Origin: JAZKDW01 sp040387375
GTDB lineage: Bacteria; Pseudomonadota; Gammaproteobacteria; Burkholderiales; Burkholderiaceae_D
DNA: 26,309 nt
Reading direction: 5' to 3'
NCBI GenBank assembly: GCA_040387375.1
Contig: JAZKDW010000061.1
Location: forward strand, 1-26,309
How positions within the stretch are numbered: the stretch's first letter is position 1; each line of letters opens with the position of its first letter. Positions 1 through 7,282 of the stretch are shown in pieces. The notes under the pieces are model-generated. The model saw only the letters and a program-made list of their open reading frames with translations. It ran no database searches and was not told the DNA's origin. Both the position numbers and the translations under genes were made by a program.

Positions 1-81
1 AAATAATCTTCGTCGTCAAAATTATTCCGTCCGGATGTGATTGCCGGATGCTTACAGTCGACGTTAGGAGTAAGCACCACT

Positions 82-540
82 ATGCGTTATTTTTTTAATT
101 GCTTGCTTTGGGTTGTGATGCTTGTCGGTTGGCCGAAAATTGTATCTTCGGCGTCCCTTGAGACCCGCTATGGAAAGCTTGAGACGAGAACAGAAGATGA
201 TGCGGTGCTGCTGTTGTGGGAAGGAAGGCAGATAGCATCTGTCAAAGGTCTCGATATGGAACTTTATCGAGTCGACTCCAATGGACCTAACGAGATAATT
301 ATTGTAGACACCCTTTTACCGGGACTGCACTGTCTACATGAATATGCCATGCTTGAGATTACTGCGGGTGCTGTTGCGTCACTGTCAAAACCGTTTGGTA
401 CATGCACTAATTTAGACGCGGTGAAGAGTACGAAAGACACACTAGTAATTCAGCTACGCGAAACGTATGTCGATGGGGGAAGAAAACAGCGGATAAAGCG
501 ATACAAATGGAAAAAAGGTCTTTTAGTTCAGCAAAAATAG
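82..540 (+). CDS. Small secreted protein, unknown function
   Basis: This gene encodes a 152-residue protein of unknown function, probably exported. I chose the ATG at 82 because it follows an AGGAG (66-70) and starts a clear Sec-type signal peptide: a short charged start, a hydrophobic core (about residues 4-18) and a likely cleavage near SSA-S. A GTG at 37 in the same frame would put extra residues before the signal and is less likely. The mature part has two cysteines that could pair (in the motifs GLHCLHEYAM and FGTCTNLD) and alternating hydrophobic strands, as in small beta-rich periplasmic proteins. Base composition is more AT-rich than most of the window. The next gene starts 20 bases downstream in the same direction, so the two probably form one transcript. 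I do not recognise a named family. Confidence 0.7.
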   Translation: MRYFFNCLLWVVMLVGWPKIVSSASLETRYGKLETRTEDDAVLLLWEGRQIASVKGLDMELYRVDSNGPNEIIIVDTLLPGLHCLHEYAMLEITAGAVASLSKPFGTCTNLDAVKSTKDTLVIQLRETYVDGGRKQRIKRYKWKKGLLVQQK

Positions 541-560
541 GTCGTCAGGAAGTGTTAGCT

Positions 561-1247
561 ATGCGAAAGACTGCTATATACCTCGCCGTATTAATCAGCC
601 TGACGACTGCCAACGTTTATGCCGAAAACTGCGTAAAGGTGTGGAATGACTCAGGGGGTGACAACTGTATGGAATTCAGCCAAGCGGAGCGAAAAAAAGC
701 GTTGCAATATGGGGTGCGGTTAGGAAGTCCCTACAAAACCGTGCGAAAGTATCTGATCCGAAACGGCTGGACCATCAATCAATCGCGGCTGAAAGAGGAA
801 TCGATGGAACGTCCCCTAGACGGGGATCTTGTCTGTGGAAGCGGATGGGACGCGGTTTGTTCAACCTACTTCATCAGGAAGAAGTCTGCGATCATGCTTA
901 CCTTCAGCGCAGCAAATGATGGAATTCCTCTAACTGGCATCGATGCTGCAGACGCTGAAACCTTGGAGACACCGTCATTCGTCATCAAAATTGACGTGCG
1001 TTGCGCTGAGGGGAACGTCACCTGTGATGACGTGATCTATTCCGGAACAAGCAAAAAGACCCAAAAGTCCATTGTGCTTCGTGGACGTACAATGCATTCC
1101 AAGTGCGCTGATGGCGTGACGCCGTGTCAGTTCCAAGGTTACCTATTCACGAGTGGACATGCCCGCTATACGATCACGCAAGACGGCGAACTCATAGTGA
1201 TGCAAGGTGAAAAGACTCTTGTACAAGAGCGCGGCACATGGAAATAG
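561..1247 (+). CDS. Secreted cysteine-containing protein, unknown function
   Basis: This gene encodes a 228-residue protein with a Sec signal peptide (MRKTAIYLAVLISLTTANVYA, cleavage near VYA-E). An upstream in-frame ATG at 507 lies inside the previous gene. The ATG at 561, with a CAGGAAG about 7 bases before it, is the better start because it opens directly into the signal. The mature protein seems to have two parts. One (about residues 45-130) carries a GSPYKTVRKYLIRNGW segment followed by DLVCGSGWDAVC. The other (about 150-228) is cysteine-containing and ends in a series of short strands and GTWK. Both halves resemble small periplasmic proteins of unknown role in Burkholderiales; this is an impression, not a database match. 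Only 20 bases separate it from the gene before, which suggests co-transcription. Confidence 0.7.
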   Translation: MRKTAIYLAVLISLTTANVYAENCVKVWNDSGGDNCMEFSQAERKKALQYGVRLGSPYKTVRKYLIRNGWTINQSRLKEESMERPLDGDLVCGSGWDAVCSTYFIRKKSAIMLTFSAANDGIPLTGIDAADAETLETPSFVIKIDVRCAEGNVTCDDVIYSGTSKKTQKSIVLRGRTMHSKCADGVTPCQFQGYLFTSGHARYTITQDGELIVMQGEKTLVQERGTWK

Positions 1248-1738
1248 CTTGGTCCTATCAATCAATCGACCCGTACGTGAAACGCCGGTCATCTAGGCGC
1301 GGAACGACCGCTTTCTGGAATCGGCCTCTGACGGCAAGCGCAAGCGGTGATCCCACTGGCTTCTATTGGCGAGACGCTACGAGCCCGTACGCGGACACTT
1401 TTGAGATCAGGCGAGAGGGCGACGAATATGAACTGCAATTGGACACCTACGGTCAAAAGCTCTCGGATGGTACTCGCACTACCGGTGCTATACGCGGCAG
1501 GTTCGAACTCTCTCAGAATGGGTGCGCCGGCGCATACTTGGCTCCAGAGGACGAGTGCTCAATCTTTATCCTGTTTACTCCTGGAGGTGCTAACGTTCAT
1601 CAATTTGGTGGCAGTCTCTTTGGTGCCGGAGCCTGGGCTGGTGGTGCTTACCGACGCTCGCACACGCCTGGTGAGCAACGCGGTTTAAGACGCCATTCCG
1701 GCGCAACGCCTGCAGCATCCGCTGACGTTAAGTTTTAG
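1238..1738 (+). pseudogene. Secreted-protein remnant without a signal peptide
   Basis: The reading frame of 166 codons overlaps the end of the preceding gene by 10 bases. It has no signal peptide, although its middle looks like a mature secreted domain: strand-rich, with GCAGAYLAPEDEC and then an FGAGAWAGGAYRR ending. That ending reads like a natural C-terminus, yet the frame runs on for about 26 arginine- and alanine-rich residues. The first 21 residues are unlike the rest, and the join lies at a 20-base repeat (1302-1321) that recurs at 2306-2325. I read this as the 3' part of another small secreted-protein gene whose signal sequence was lost by recombination at the repeat and whose end was changed by mutation. 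A functional cytoplasmic protein is possible but less likely. Confidence 0.45.
1302..1321 (+). repeat. Copy 1 of 20-bp dispersed motif
   Basis: GAACGACCGCTTTCTGGAAT occurs here and again, base for base, at 2306-2325. A shorter, diverged copy lies inverted at 2635-2650. The copy here sits inside the damaged reading frame 1238-1738, at the point where the secreted-type domain begins. Confidence 0.75.
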
Positions 1739-1747
1739 GGCACAGTC

Positions 1748-2236
1748 ATGCGCTTCCTCCGTTTTGCCACTAGCGTTCTCCTTGGCTTCGGCAGCGCCTA
1801 CGGCTACTGCGCATCACCGTCGCCGCATGGTTGGTGGAGTGCGAGCAACTCGCCACTGACGATCAACGGGAATCGTCCCGTCTTCGGCGAGAGCTGGTAT
1901 GTCATTGCTAGAGGCTCTTCGGTGTGCGCGGTCCGGGCGAACCACATGAACGGTACTCTCTCTGGCATGCGCATTTACCGTGGAATGCTGGAGAACGGAC
2001 ACATGGCACTCTACAAGGGGCCTGTCATCCTCGGCGCATATTCGGACGACCCTCAACTAGCGAAATTCATCCCTGTTGATCCGTACCACTTTTTCGTCGG
2101 CTCAGCTTCTTTGGTTCTGAGGCTACAGCTGCCGGGTGAGAGAGCCAATCGCTTCATACTCCTGTGGCGCCACGGTGATGTACCGGATGATCCCGACGTC
2201 CTCAAAGCTGCAGCCCGTTGCAATGTCCCTAACTAG
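1748..2236 (+). CDS. Small secreted protein, unknown function
   Basis: This gene encodes 162 residues starting with a Sec-type signal peptide (MRFLRFATSVLLGFGSAYGYCA, cleavage near YCA-S). The mature protein is tryptophan- and aromatic-rich near its start (HGWWSAS, ESWYVIARG) and has two cysteines (SSVCAVRA and AARCNVPN) that could pair. No named domain is recognised. The ribosome site is weak (AGGGCA about 6 bases upstream). The gene follows the damaged frame 1238-1738 by 9 bases and is GC-richer than the first two genes, so this part of the row may have a different origin. It is the last of the same-strand group of small exported proteins. The function is unknown; cell-envelope inhibitor or immunity-type roles are possible but unsupported. 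Confidence 0.65.
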   Translation: MRFLRFATSVLLGFGSAYGYCASPSPHGWWSASNSPLTINGNRPVFGESWYVIARGSSVCAVRANHMNGTLSGMRIYRGMLENGHMALYKGPVILGAYSDDPQLAKFIPVDPYHFFVGSASLVLRLQLPGERANRFILLWRHGDVPDDPDVLKAAARCNVPN

Positions 2237-2305
2237 CCTGCTCTGTCGGGGAGACAGCCGCCAGAAAACTTTGTTTACGAGCGTCTACGCCTCATGTCGA
2301 ACGTC

Positions 2306-2325
2306 GAACGACCGCTTTCTGGAAT
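2306..2325 (+). repeat. Copy 2 of 20-bp dispersed motif
   Basis: This is an exact second copy of the motif at 1302-1321, same orientation, 1004 bases downstream. It lies in non-coding sequence after the secreted-protein row. A CTATTCTGTTGAAAAAGTC stretch follows at 2346-2364 and resembles sequence commonly found at insertion-sequence ends; that link is from memory and weak. Confidence 0.75.
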
Positions 2326-2429
2326 TGACAAGGGCTGCTCAGGGTCTATTCTGTTGAAAAAGTCCCTTGAAGGAAGGCGGCATCCGGTCTACGGTATGAA
2401 GGTGTTGCGGATTTTGGCCGAAGGCTGTG

Positions 2430-2537
2430 ATGATGGGACGCCAGGCAACGAAGCGGGAGTTCCAGCGGCATTTGGGCGTGGCGCCGCGGGACTATCGGCG
2501 CCGGTTTTCTTCAGACATCAAGACGGCAACGATGTAG
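2430..2537 (+). pseudogene. C-terminal remnant of GlxA-type AraC regulator
   Basis: In this frame 35 codons read to a stop at 2535-2537. They include KREFQRHLGVAPRDYRRRF, which matches the end of the second helix-turn-helix of AraC-family regulators of the GlxA type (typically F.R.LGV.P..YR.RF at the C-terminus). Nothing upstream in this frame supplies the rest of the DNA-binding domain or the DJ-1/PfpI-like domain, so only the tail of the gene remains. The flanking bases 2326-2429 have no convincing coding content. The remnant sits in a 412-base stretch without an intact gene between the secreted-protein row and the Fic module, and it marks an old insertion or deletion site. Confidence 0.6.
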
Positions 2538-2634
2538 AGTGGTCTGCGATTGATGTGCGGATGATGCGAGTTGATTTGGGGGCAGGGCAAGGCGCGAGGA
2601 GCGTCAGGTGACAGGGGATCAATAACAGTCATCG

Positions 2635-2650
2635 CCGGAAACGGTCATTC
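2635..2650 (-). repeat. Diverged inverted copy of the dispersed motif
   Basis: Read on the minus strand this is GAATGACCGTTTCCGG, 13 of 16 bases identical to the motif at 1302 and 2306. Its first bases overlap the stop codon of the fic gene (2649-2651). The motif therefore brackets the segment from the secreted-protein row to the toxin gene. Confidence 0.45.
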
Positions 2651-3608
2651 AGCGGCCCATGCTGCGGCTCTGCTGCCTCGCCTGGACCAGATTTTCTGCC
2701 AGTTTGTCGACCGCTGCCGGATCACGCCGCAGGTCCTGGCGCATCTGCGCCAGCGCCAGGGTTCGGGCATCATTTGGCAGTACGTTGTAATCATCAATGG
2801 TCTTGCGTATTTGTTCCGGTAGAGCGTTCCACTTCTTGCCGGTGTCGCCATAGCCATATGCCGTCATCTCACGCATTCCGGCATGGATCTTAAAATCTGA
2901 CATCACCTTGTCCAGCGCCGGCTCAGGCTCCTTGCGCGGCCGATCCAGCTCACTGACTGGGTAAGTCGATTCCCGGATGATCGTTTTTAGCGTGTCCGCG
3001 TGCTGGTAGCTCGCCAAAAACAGCATGGCATCCTTCTCATCTGACGTCATTTTATTAGCATGATCAATACCAGCGATCACGTGCCTGATGACCTCGATGT
3101 CCCGGGCGATATACAGCCGGTCACGGCTTTTCCCGTCGACGGCGCTGGTAAACCAGTCCAGCTTCATGCCGACTTCATCCGCCAACTGCGCCGTAAAGGA
3201 GCGAAGCGTGCGGCTATTACCTTCCTTGAATGGGTGCAGGAAATCAAGATAGCCGTAGAGCTTCGCCATCCGGCCAGAAAACTGCTCGGCGTTCAACCCG
3301 CGCAAGCTTTCAGGACCGCCGAACGCAGACAAGACTTTATCAACGCCAGAATCGACGTTGCTGCGTGGCACATAAAAAACCGGGTAGGAAACACCTGAAG
3401 TCTCGAGCACGCGGATTTTGCTATGTCCAGGCGCATCCGGACGATATTCGCCCGGTGCATATACGGGGGAATCCTGGAAAATACGACGGTGGATTTCCTT
3501 CAGGTGGGCAGCATTGAAATTTCCTTCAACAGGCCGAAATTCCAGCTCGGATATTCGCGCAAAAGCAAGTAGTCCTACTCGCTGTTCAACTTTGCTCCTG
3601 TCATCCAT
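2649..3608 (-). CDS. fic: Fic-domain toxin, probable AMP transferase
   Basis: The product is a 319-residue Fic (Fido) protein. Proteins of this family transfer AMP or another nucleotide-derived group from a nucleotide to hydroxyl side chains of target proteins; in VbhT-type toxins the targets are DNA gyrase and topoisomerase IV. The active-site motif is complete at residues 125-136 (HPFKEGNSRTLR): His125 as the base, Glu129 for the metal, then the GN.R phosphate-binding loop and a second Arg. The upstream FNAAHLKEIHRRIFQ and YAPGEYRPD segments fit the usual Fido fold. The C-terminal 120 residues are helical and charged with no named domain. The ATG at 3608 overlaps the antitoxin stop by 8 bases, so translation is probably coupled. 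The target and the inhibition by the upstream protein are inferred from the family. Confidence 0.9.
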   Translation of the reverse strand: MDDRSKVEQRVGLLAFARISELEFRPVEGNFNAAHLKEIHRRIFQDSPVYAPGEYRPDAPGHSKIRVLETSGVSYPVFYVPRSNVDSGVDKVLSAFGGPESLRGLNAEQFSGRMAKLYGYLDFLHPFKEGNSRTLRSFTAQLADEVGMKLDWFTSAVDGKSRDRLYIARDIEVIRHVIAGIDHANKMTSDEKDAMLFLASYQHADTLKTIIRESTYPVSELDRPRKEPEPALDKVMSDFKIHAGMREMTAYGYGDTGKKWNALPEQIRKTIDDYNVLPNDARTLALAQMRQDLRRDPAAVDKLAENLVQARQQSRSMGR

Positions 3609-3819
3609 GTGAGGCGACCGCCTTGATCTCCTTTATATGCTCATCGATGGTCAATTCACCGTCAATAAAACGGCGATTGATTTCCTCGACTTCCGGGGAG
3701 AGCACTACCCCCTCATGGCGAACGCTACCGCGTGCGAAGTCAATTGCCTTTTTGCGTCGCACGCGCTCTTCGTCACTGATCCTGGGTTGCCCGGGACCAG
3801 TCGGTGGAATCTCATTCAT
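3601..3819 (-). CDS. VbhA-like Fic antitoxin
   Basis: The product is a 72-residue antitoxin of the class I (VbhA-like) Fic inhibitors. These carry a short helix with the motif [S/T]xxxE[G/N], whose Glu blocks the ATP gamma-phosphate site of the partner Fic protein. Here it is S32-V-R-H-E36-G37. It is followed by the typical segment of acidic helices (SPEVEEINRRFIDGELTIDE). I chose the ATG at 3819, which lies 6 bases after a GGAGG (3826-3830 on the minus strand); the in-frame GTG at 3822 is only 3 bases away from it. The gene precedes and overlaps fic, the order seen for VbhA/VbhT. Upstream sequence is strongly AT-rich. The cognate pairing is inferred from motif and order. Confidence 0.88.
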   Translation of the reverse strand: MNEIPPTGPGQPRISDEERVRRKKAIDFARGSVRHEGVVLSPEVEEINRRFIDGELTIDEHIKEIKAVASHG

Positions 3820-4242
3820 CACATGCCTCCATCAAAATAATAATTATATATATTTAGCTATTTTCGACCGCGACTTTAGTTCTTTTTTGTCAACGCGGTG
3901 CAACTTGAGTTTTTTGCTGAAGATAGCGCGTGGATACTGTTATTGAAGTCAAGCCTGGGAGGATCTGTATCCGCTGGCACCTACAGGACTCCACCGCTCA
4001 GGCCTCCGGCGCTCAAGCAGTGGTTTCTCCTGAAAAACTCGTGCATAATATGCCGCCCGTCTTATATCCTATACAAATGCCGATTTCGCCGCAAAGGCGG
4101 CCTCCGCAGAGGCAGTCTGTCAATCATGCTACCCCAATGGTCAAGTGCGATCCTGGGTGAGGCGTTGACCGTAAGCCTGGATAGGCGATGATTTTCAACA
4201 TACGAATCCCAAAAACCTTCTGGAAAACCAAGGAAAAAGCGC
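3820..4242. other. Gene-free stretch between fic module and icd
   Basis: These 423 bases contain no gene I can support; the short frames here lack recognisable content. Bases 3831-3900 are AT-rich and should hold the minus-strand promoter of the Fic module (a TTGACA reads on the minus strand at 3893-3888, but no good -10 lies at the right distance). The part next to icd has a 5-bp-stem hairpin (GCCGCAAAGGCGGC, about 4090-4103). A TTGACC at about 4164 could be a -35 box but is not matched by a clear -10. The icd ribosome site AAGGA lies about 10 bases before its ATG. Confidence 0.5.
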
Positions 4243-6477
4243 ATGAGCAGCGATCAGACCATCATCTACACGCTAACCGACGAGGCGCCACTATTGGCGA
4301 CCCACGCATTCCTGCCAGTGGTCAGCGCCTTCGCCAAGCCGGCTGGCATCCGCATTGAACAGAGCGACATCTCAGTCGCGGCACGCATCCTGGGCAGCTT
4401 CTCCGATTACCTCACGCCCGAGCAGCGCGTGCCCGACACGCTCGCCGAACTGGGCAAGAAGACGCTTGAGCCGGACGCCAACATCATCAAGCTGCCCAAT
4501 ATCAGCGCCTCGATCCCCCAACTGCTGACAGCAATCAAGGAACTGCAGGGCAAGGGCTACAAGATCCCGGACTATCCCGCGGACCCAAAGACTGACGAAG
4601 AAAAGACGATCAAGGCACGCTACGGCAAGTGCATCGGCTCTGCCGTCAATCCGGTCCTGCGCGAAGGCAACTCCGATCGCCGGGCGCCACGTGCAGTGAA
4701 GGAGTATGCACGCAAGAATCCGCATTCGATGACCGAATGGTCACCGGCCTCGCGCACTCACGTGTCGCACATGGAAGGCGGTGATTTTTACCACGGCGAG
4801 AAGTCGATGACGCTGGACCGGGCGCGCGACGTGAAGATGGAGCTCATTACCAAAAGCGGCAAGACGCTGGTCCTGAAATCGAATATGCCGTTGCTGGCCG
4901 GCGAGATCATCGACTCGATGTTCATGAGCACCAAGGCACTGCTCGACTTCTACGAGCGCCAGATCGAAGACGCTCGCAAGACCGGCGTGATGTTCTCGCT
5001 GCACGTCAAGGCCACGATGATGAAGGTGTCGCATCCCATCGTCTTCGGCCACTGTGTGCGGATCTTCTACAAGGACGCATTCCAGAAACACGCCGCGCTG
5101 TTCGACAGCATGGGCGTGAACGTCAACAACGGCATGGTCGATCTGTACAACAAGCTTGCCAAGCTGCCCGATTCGAAGCGCGAAGAAGTCATGCGCGACA
5201 TCCACGCTTGCCACGAGCACCGGCCTGAACTGGCGATGGTCGATTCGGCCAAGGGCATCACCAACTTCCATTCGCCCAGCGACATCATCGTCGATGCCTC
5301 GATGCCGGCAATGATCCGTGCCGGTGGCAAGATGTACGGCGCCGACGGGCGGCTCAAGGAGGTCAAGGCGGTGATCCCCGAGAGCACGTTCGCACGCATC
5401 TACCAGGAACTCATCAACTTCTGCAAGTGGCATGGCGCGTTCGACCCCCGCACCATGGGCACCGTGCCCAACGTGGGCCTGATGGCGCAGCAGGCGGAGG
5501 AGTACGGTTCGCACGACAAGACCTTCGAGATCGAGGAAGACGGCGTGGCCAATATCACCGACCTGGCCACCGGCGAAGTGCTGTTGTCGCAGAATGTCGA
5601 GAAGGGTGACATCTGGCGCATGTGCCAGGTCAAGGACGCACCCATCCGCGACTGGGTCAAGCTCGCTGTCACGCGCTGCCGCAACTCGGGCATGCCGGCA
5701 GTGTTCTGGCTCGACCCGTACCGCCCGCACGAGAACGAACTGATCAAGAAGGTCAGGACCTACCTGAAGGATCACGACACCACCGGCCTGGACATCCAGA
5801 TCATGTCGCAGGTGCGTGCGATGCGTTATACGCTCGAACGCGTGATGCGGGGGCTCGATACGATTTCGGTCACCGGCAACATCCTGCGTGACTACCTGAC
5901 CGACCTGTTCCCGATCATGGAGCTGGGCACAAGCGCGAAGATGTTATCCGTCGTGCCGCTGATGGCTGGCGGCGGCCTGTACGAAACCGGCGCCGGCGGC
6001 TCGGCTCCCAAACACGTGCAGCAGCTGGTTGAAGAGAACCACCTGCGGTGGGATTCGCTGGGTGAATTCCTTGCGCTGGCGGTGAGCCTGGAAGACATGG
6101 GGATCAAGACCGGCAATACCAGGTCCAAGATTCTGGCCACGACGCTGGACGCCGCTACTGGCAAGCTGCTGGACAACCGCAAATCGCCTTCGCCCAAGAC
6201 CGGTGAGCTCGACAACCGCGGTAGCCAGTTTTACCTGACCCTGTATTGGGCGCAGGGATTGGCGGCTCAGAAAGAAGACGCTGAGCTTGCCGCTTACTTT
6301 GCGCCGCTGGCAAAGACGCTCACGGACAACGAGCAGAAGATCGTTGCCGAGTTTCTCGCGGTCCAGGGCAAGCCGGTGGAAATCGGCGGGTACTACAAGG
6401 CTGATGAGGCCAAAGTGAAGGCAGTGATGCGTCCGAGCGCTACTTTCAACGCAGCGTTGGCGTCCATGGGCGCCTGA
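4243..6477 (+). CDS. icd: NADP isocitrate dehydrogenase, monomeric type
   Basis: The product oxidatively decarboxylates isocitrate to 2-oxoglutarate with NADP in the citric acid cycle. It belongs to the large monomeric class (IDH-II, as in Azotobacter and Corynebacterium), unrelated in size to the 45-kDa homodimer. The length of 744 residues fits this class (about 740). Family-typical stretches run throughout: the start IIYTLTDEAPLLATHAFLP with DISVAARILG, then NPVLREGNSDRRAP, FSLHVKATMMKVSHPIVFGH, VFWLDPYRPHENELI, and GSAPKHVQQLVEENHLRWDSLGEF near the C-terminus. The start ATG has an AAGGA upstream. The gene stands alone, with a 423-base gap before it and a hairpin terminator at 6484. The call is secure; details of the active site were not checked residue by residue. 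Confidence 0.97.
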   Translation: MSSDQTIIYTLTDEAPLLATHAFLPVVSAFAKPAGIRIEQSDISVAARILGSFSDYLTPEQRVPDTLAELGKKTLEPDANIIKLPNISASIPQLLTAIKELQGKGYKIPDYPADPKTDEEKTIKARYGKCIGSAVNPVLREGNSDRRAPRAVKEYARKNPHSMTEWSPASRTHVSHMEGGDFYHGEKSMTLDRARDVKMELITKSGKTLVLKSNMPLLAGEIIDSMFMSTKALLDFYERQIEDARKTGVMFSLHVKATMMKVSHPIVFGHCVRIFYKDAFQKHAALFDSMGVNVNNGMVDLYNKLAKLPDSKREEVMRDIHACHEHRPELAMVDSAKGITNFHSPSDIIVDASMPAMIRAGGKMYGADGRLKEVKAVIPESTFARIYQELINFCKWHGAFDPRTMGTVPNVGLMAQQAEEYGSHDKTFEIEEDGVANITDLATGEVLLSQNVEKGDIWRMCQVKDAPIRDWVKLAVTRCRNSGMPAVFWLDPYRPHENELIKKVRTYLKDHDTTGLDIQIMSQVRAMRYTLERVMRGLDTISVTGNILRDYLTDLFPIMELGTSAKMLSVVPLMAGGGLYETGAGGSAPKHVQQLVEENHLRWDSLGEFLALAVSLEDMGIKTGNTRSKILATTLDAATGKLLDNRKSPSPKTGELDNRGSQFYLTLYWAQGLAAQKEDAELAAYFAPLAKTLTDNEQKIVAEFLAVQGKPVEIGGYYKADEAKVKAVMRPSATFNAALASMGA

Positions 6478-6483
6478 TGCAAA

Positions 6484-6512
6484 CGGCGCACTGGGAAGTG
6501 CGCCGATTCATT
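6484..6512 (+). terminator. Terminator after icd
   Basis: A perfect 9-bp stem (CGGCGCACT paired with AGTGCGCCG) with a GGGA tetraloop begins 6 bases after the icd stop. The following bases are only moderately T-rich (ATTCATT), so termination strength is uncertain, but position and stem support a terminator for icd. Confidence 0.7.
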
Positions 6513-6680
6513 CGGCTGGGCGCATGTCTGAACGGCCGCAACTCAGGCATCACGAATCAAGTGGCGCCGGGGTTCAGATAAATGCTGCTTCCAAGACCGG
6601 ATGGAAGACGGACACCCGAGACTCGCCACGCATGAAATGGCGATCAAACGGCGCGCGCCTTTTGCCGGAGGAGAGGTTTC

Positions 6681-7277
6681 ATGACGATCGCTGGCTACCC
6701 GGTTCCCATGTGGCTGTTCGACTGGCTCGGATCGGCGTTCGTCGTCGTCTCGCTACTCTATCTCTGGAAAAAGCAGCTGTCTTACTGGTTGTGGAGCAAT
6801 CTGAGCACACTGCCTTATTTTATCCTCTTCATCCTCACGAAGCAGTGGCTTCTGGCCGGACTGCAGGTAAGTTATCTTGTTTTCGGGGTTCACGGGCAAT
6901 GTCTGTGGTGGCTCGAAAAACGCCGCGATCAACGCCGCCTGCCGTTTAACGAATTCTTCTGGTACAAGCTCGGATGGATGCTCAGCATTCTCATCTTCCT
7001 GTACGCCACCTCGATTACTGACCTTGCAGTTACGGAAAACCGGCTGCAGTTCATCATCACGACATTTTCTCTGCTGGCGAACTGGGCTACGACGCGAAAA
7101 TGGCTGTGGAGCTGGCCAGTCTGGATCTGCGTCAATCTGCTTCAAATAGGTTATTTCTGGCAATTGCAATTGCACGGACTATTGGTGCTCCAATTCGTCC
7201 TCATAGCCATGTCGGTGAAAGGCTGGATCGAATGGCGCAAGCCTGCGGTGCATTCAGGTGTAGCTGTGGAGGCATGA
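6681..7277 (+). CDS. pnuC: PnuC-type nicotinamide riboside transporter
   Basis: The product is a 198-residue integral inner-membrane protein of the PnuC family (facilitated-diffusion vitamin transporters related in fold to SWEETs). About six or seven hydrophobic segments are visible, with the tryptophan-rich family signatures SYWLWSNLSTLPYFILF and WATTRKWLWSWPVWICVN. Substrate by family and context is nicotinamide riboside: the next gene overlaps this one by 4 bases (ATGA, 7274-7277) and encodes a NadR-type kinase/adenylyltransferase that would trap the substrate by phosphorylation. A strong ribosome site (GGAGGAGAGG) lies just before the ATG. It could in principle be a PnuT or PnuX relative for thiamine or riboflavin, but the NadR partner argues against it. 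No riboswitch was recognised in the 203-base upstream gap. Confidence 0.92.
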   Translation: MTIAGYPVPMWLFDWLGSAFVVVSLLYLWKKQLSYWLWSNLSTLPYFILFILTKQWLLAGLQVSYLVFGVHGQCLWWLEKRRDQRRLPFNEFFWYKLGWMLSILIFLYATSITDLAVTENRLQFIITTFSLLANWATTRKWLWSWPVWICVNLLQIGYFWQLQLHGLLVLQFVLIAMSVKGWIEWRKPAVHSGVAVEA

Positions 7278-7282
7278 GGACG

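Noticed and set aside
1..2240. Integron cassette array, suggested by a row of small same-strand genes and some GTTAGG/GTTAAG sequences.
   Set aside because: Gene gaps are only about 10-20 bases, too short for attC sites, and no paired RYYYAAC...GTTRRRY ends with a foldable stem were found.
4741..5775. Long 344-codon frame antisense to icd.
   Set aside because: It is the mirror of a GC-rich coding strand; the peptide is His-, Val- and Asp-rich with no family pattern, and icd is certain.
6513..6680. Riboswitch (TPP or NAD-II type) before pnuC.
   Set aside because: The conserved cores of these classes (for example CTGAGA and the distal TPP elements) are not present in order.
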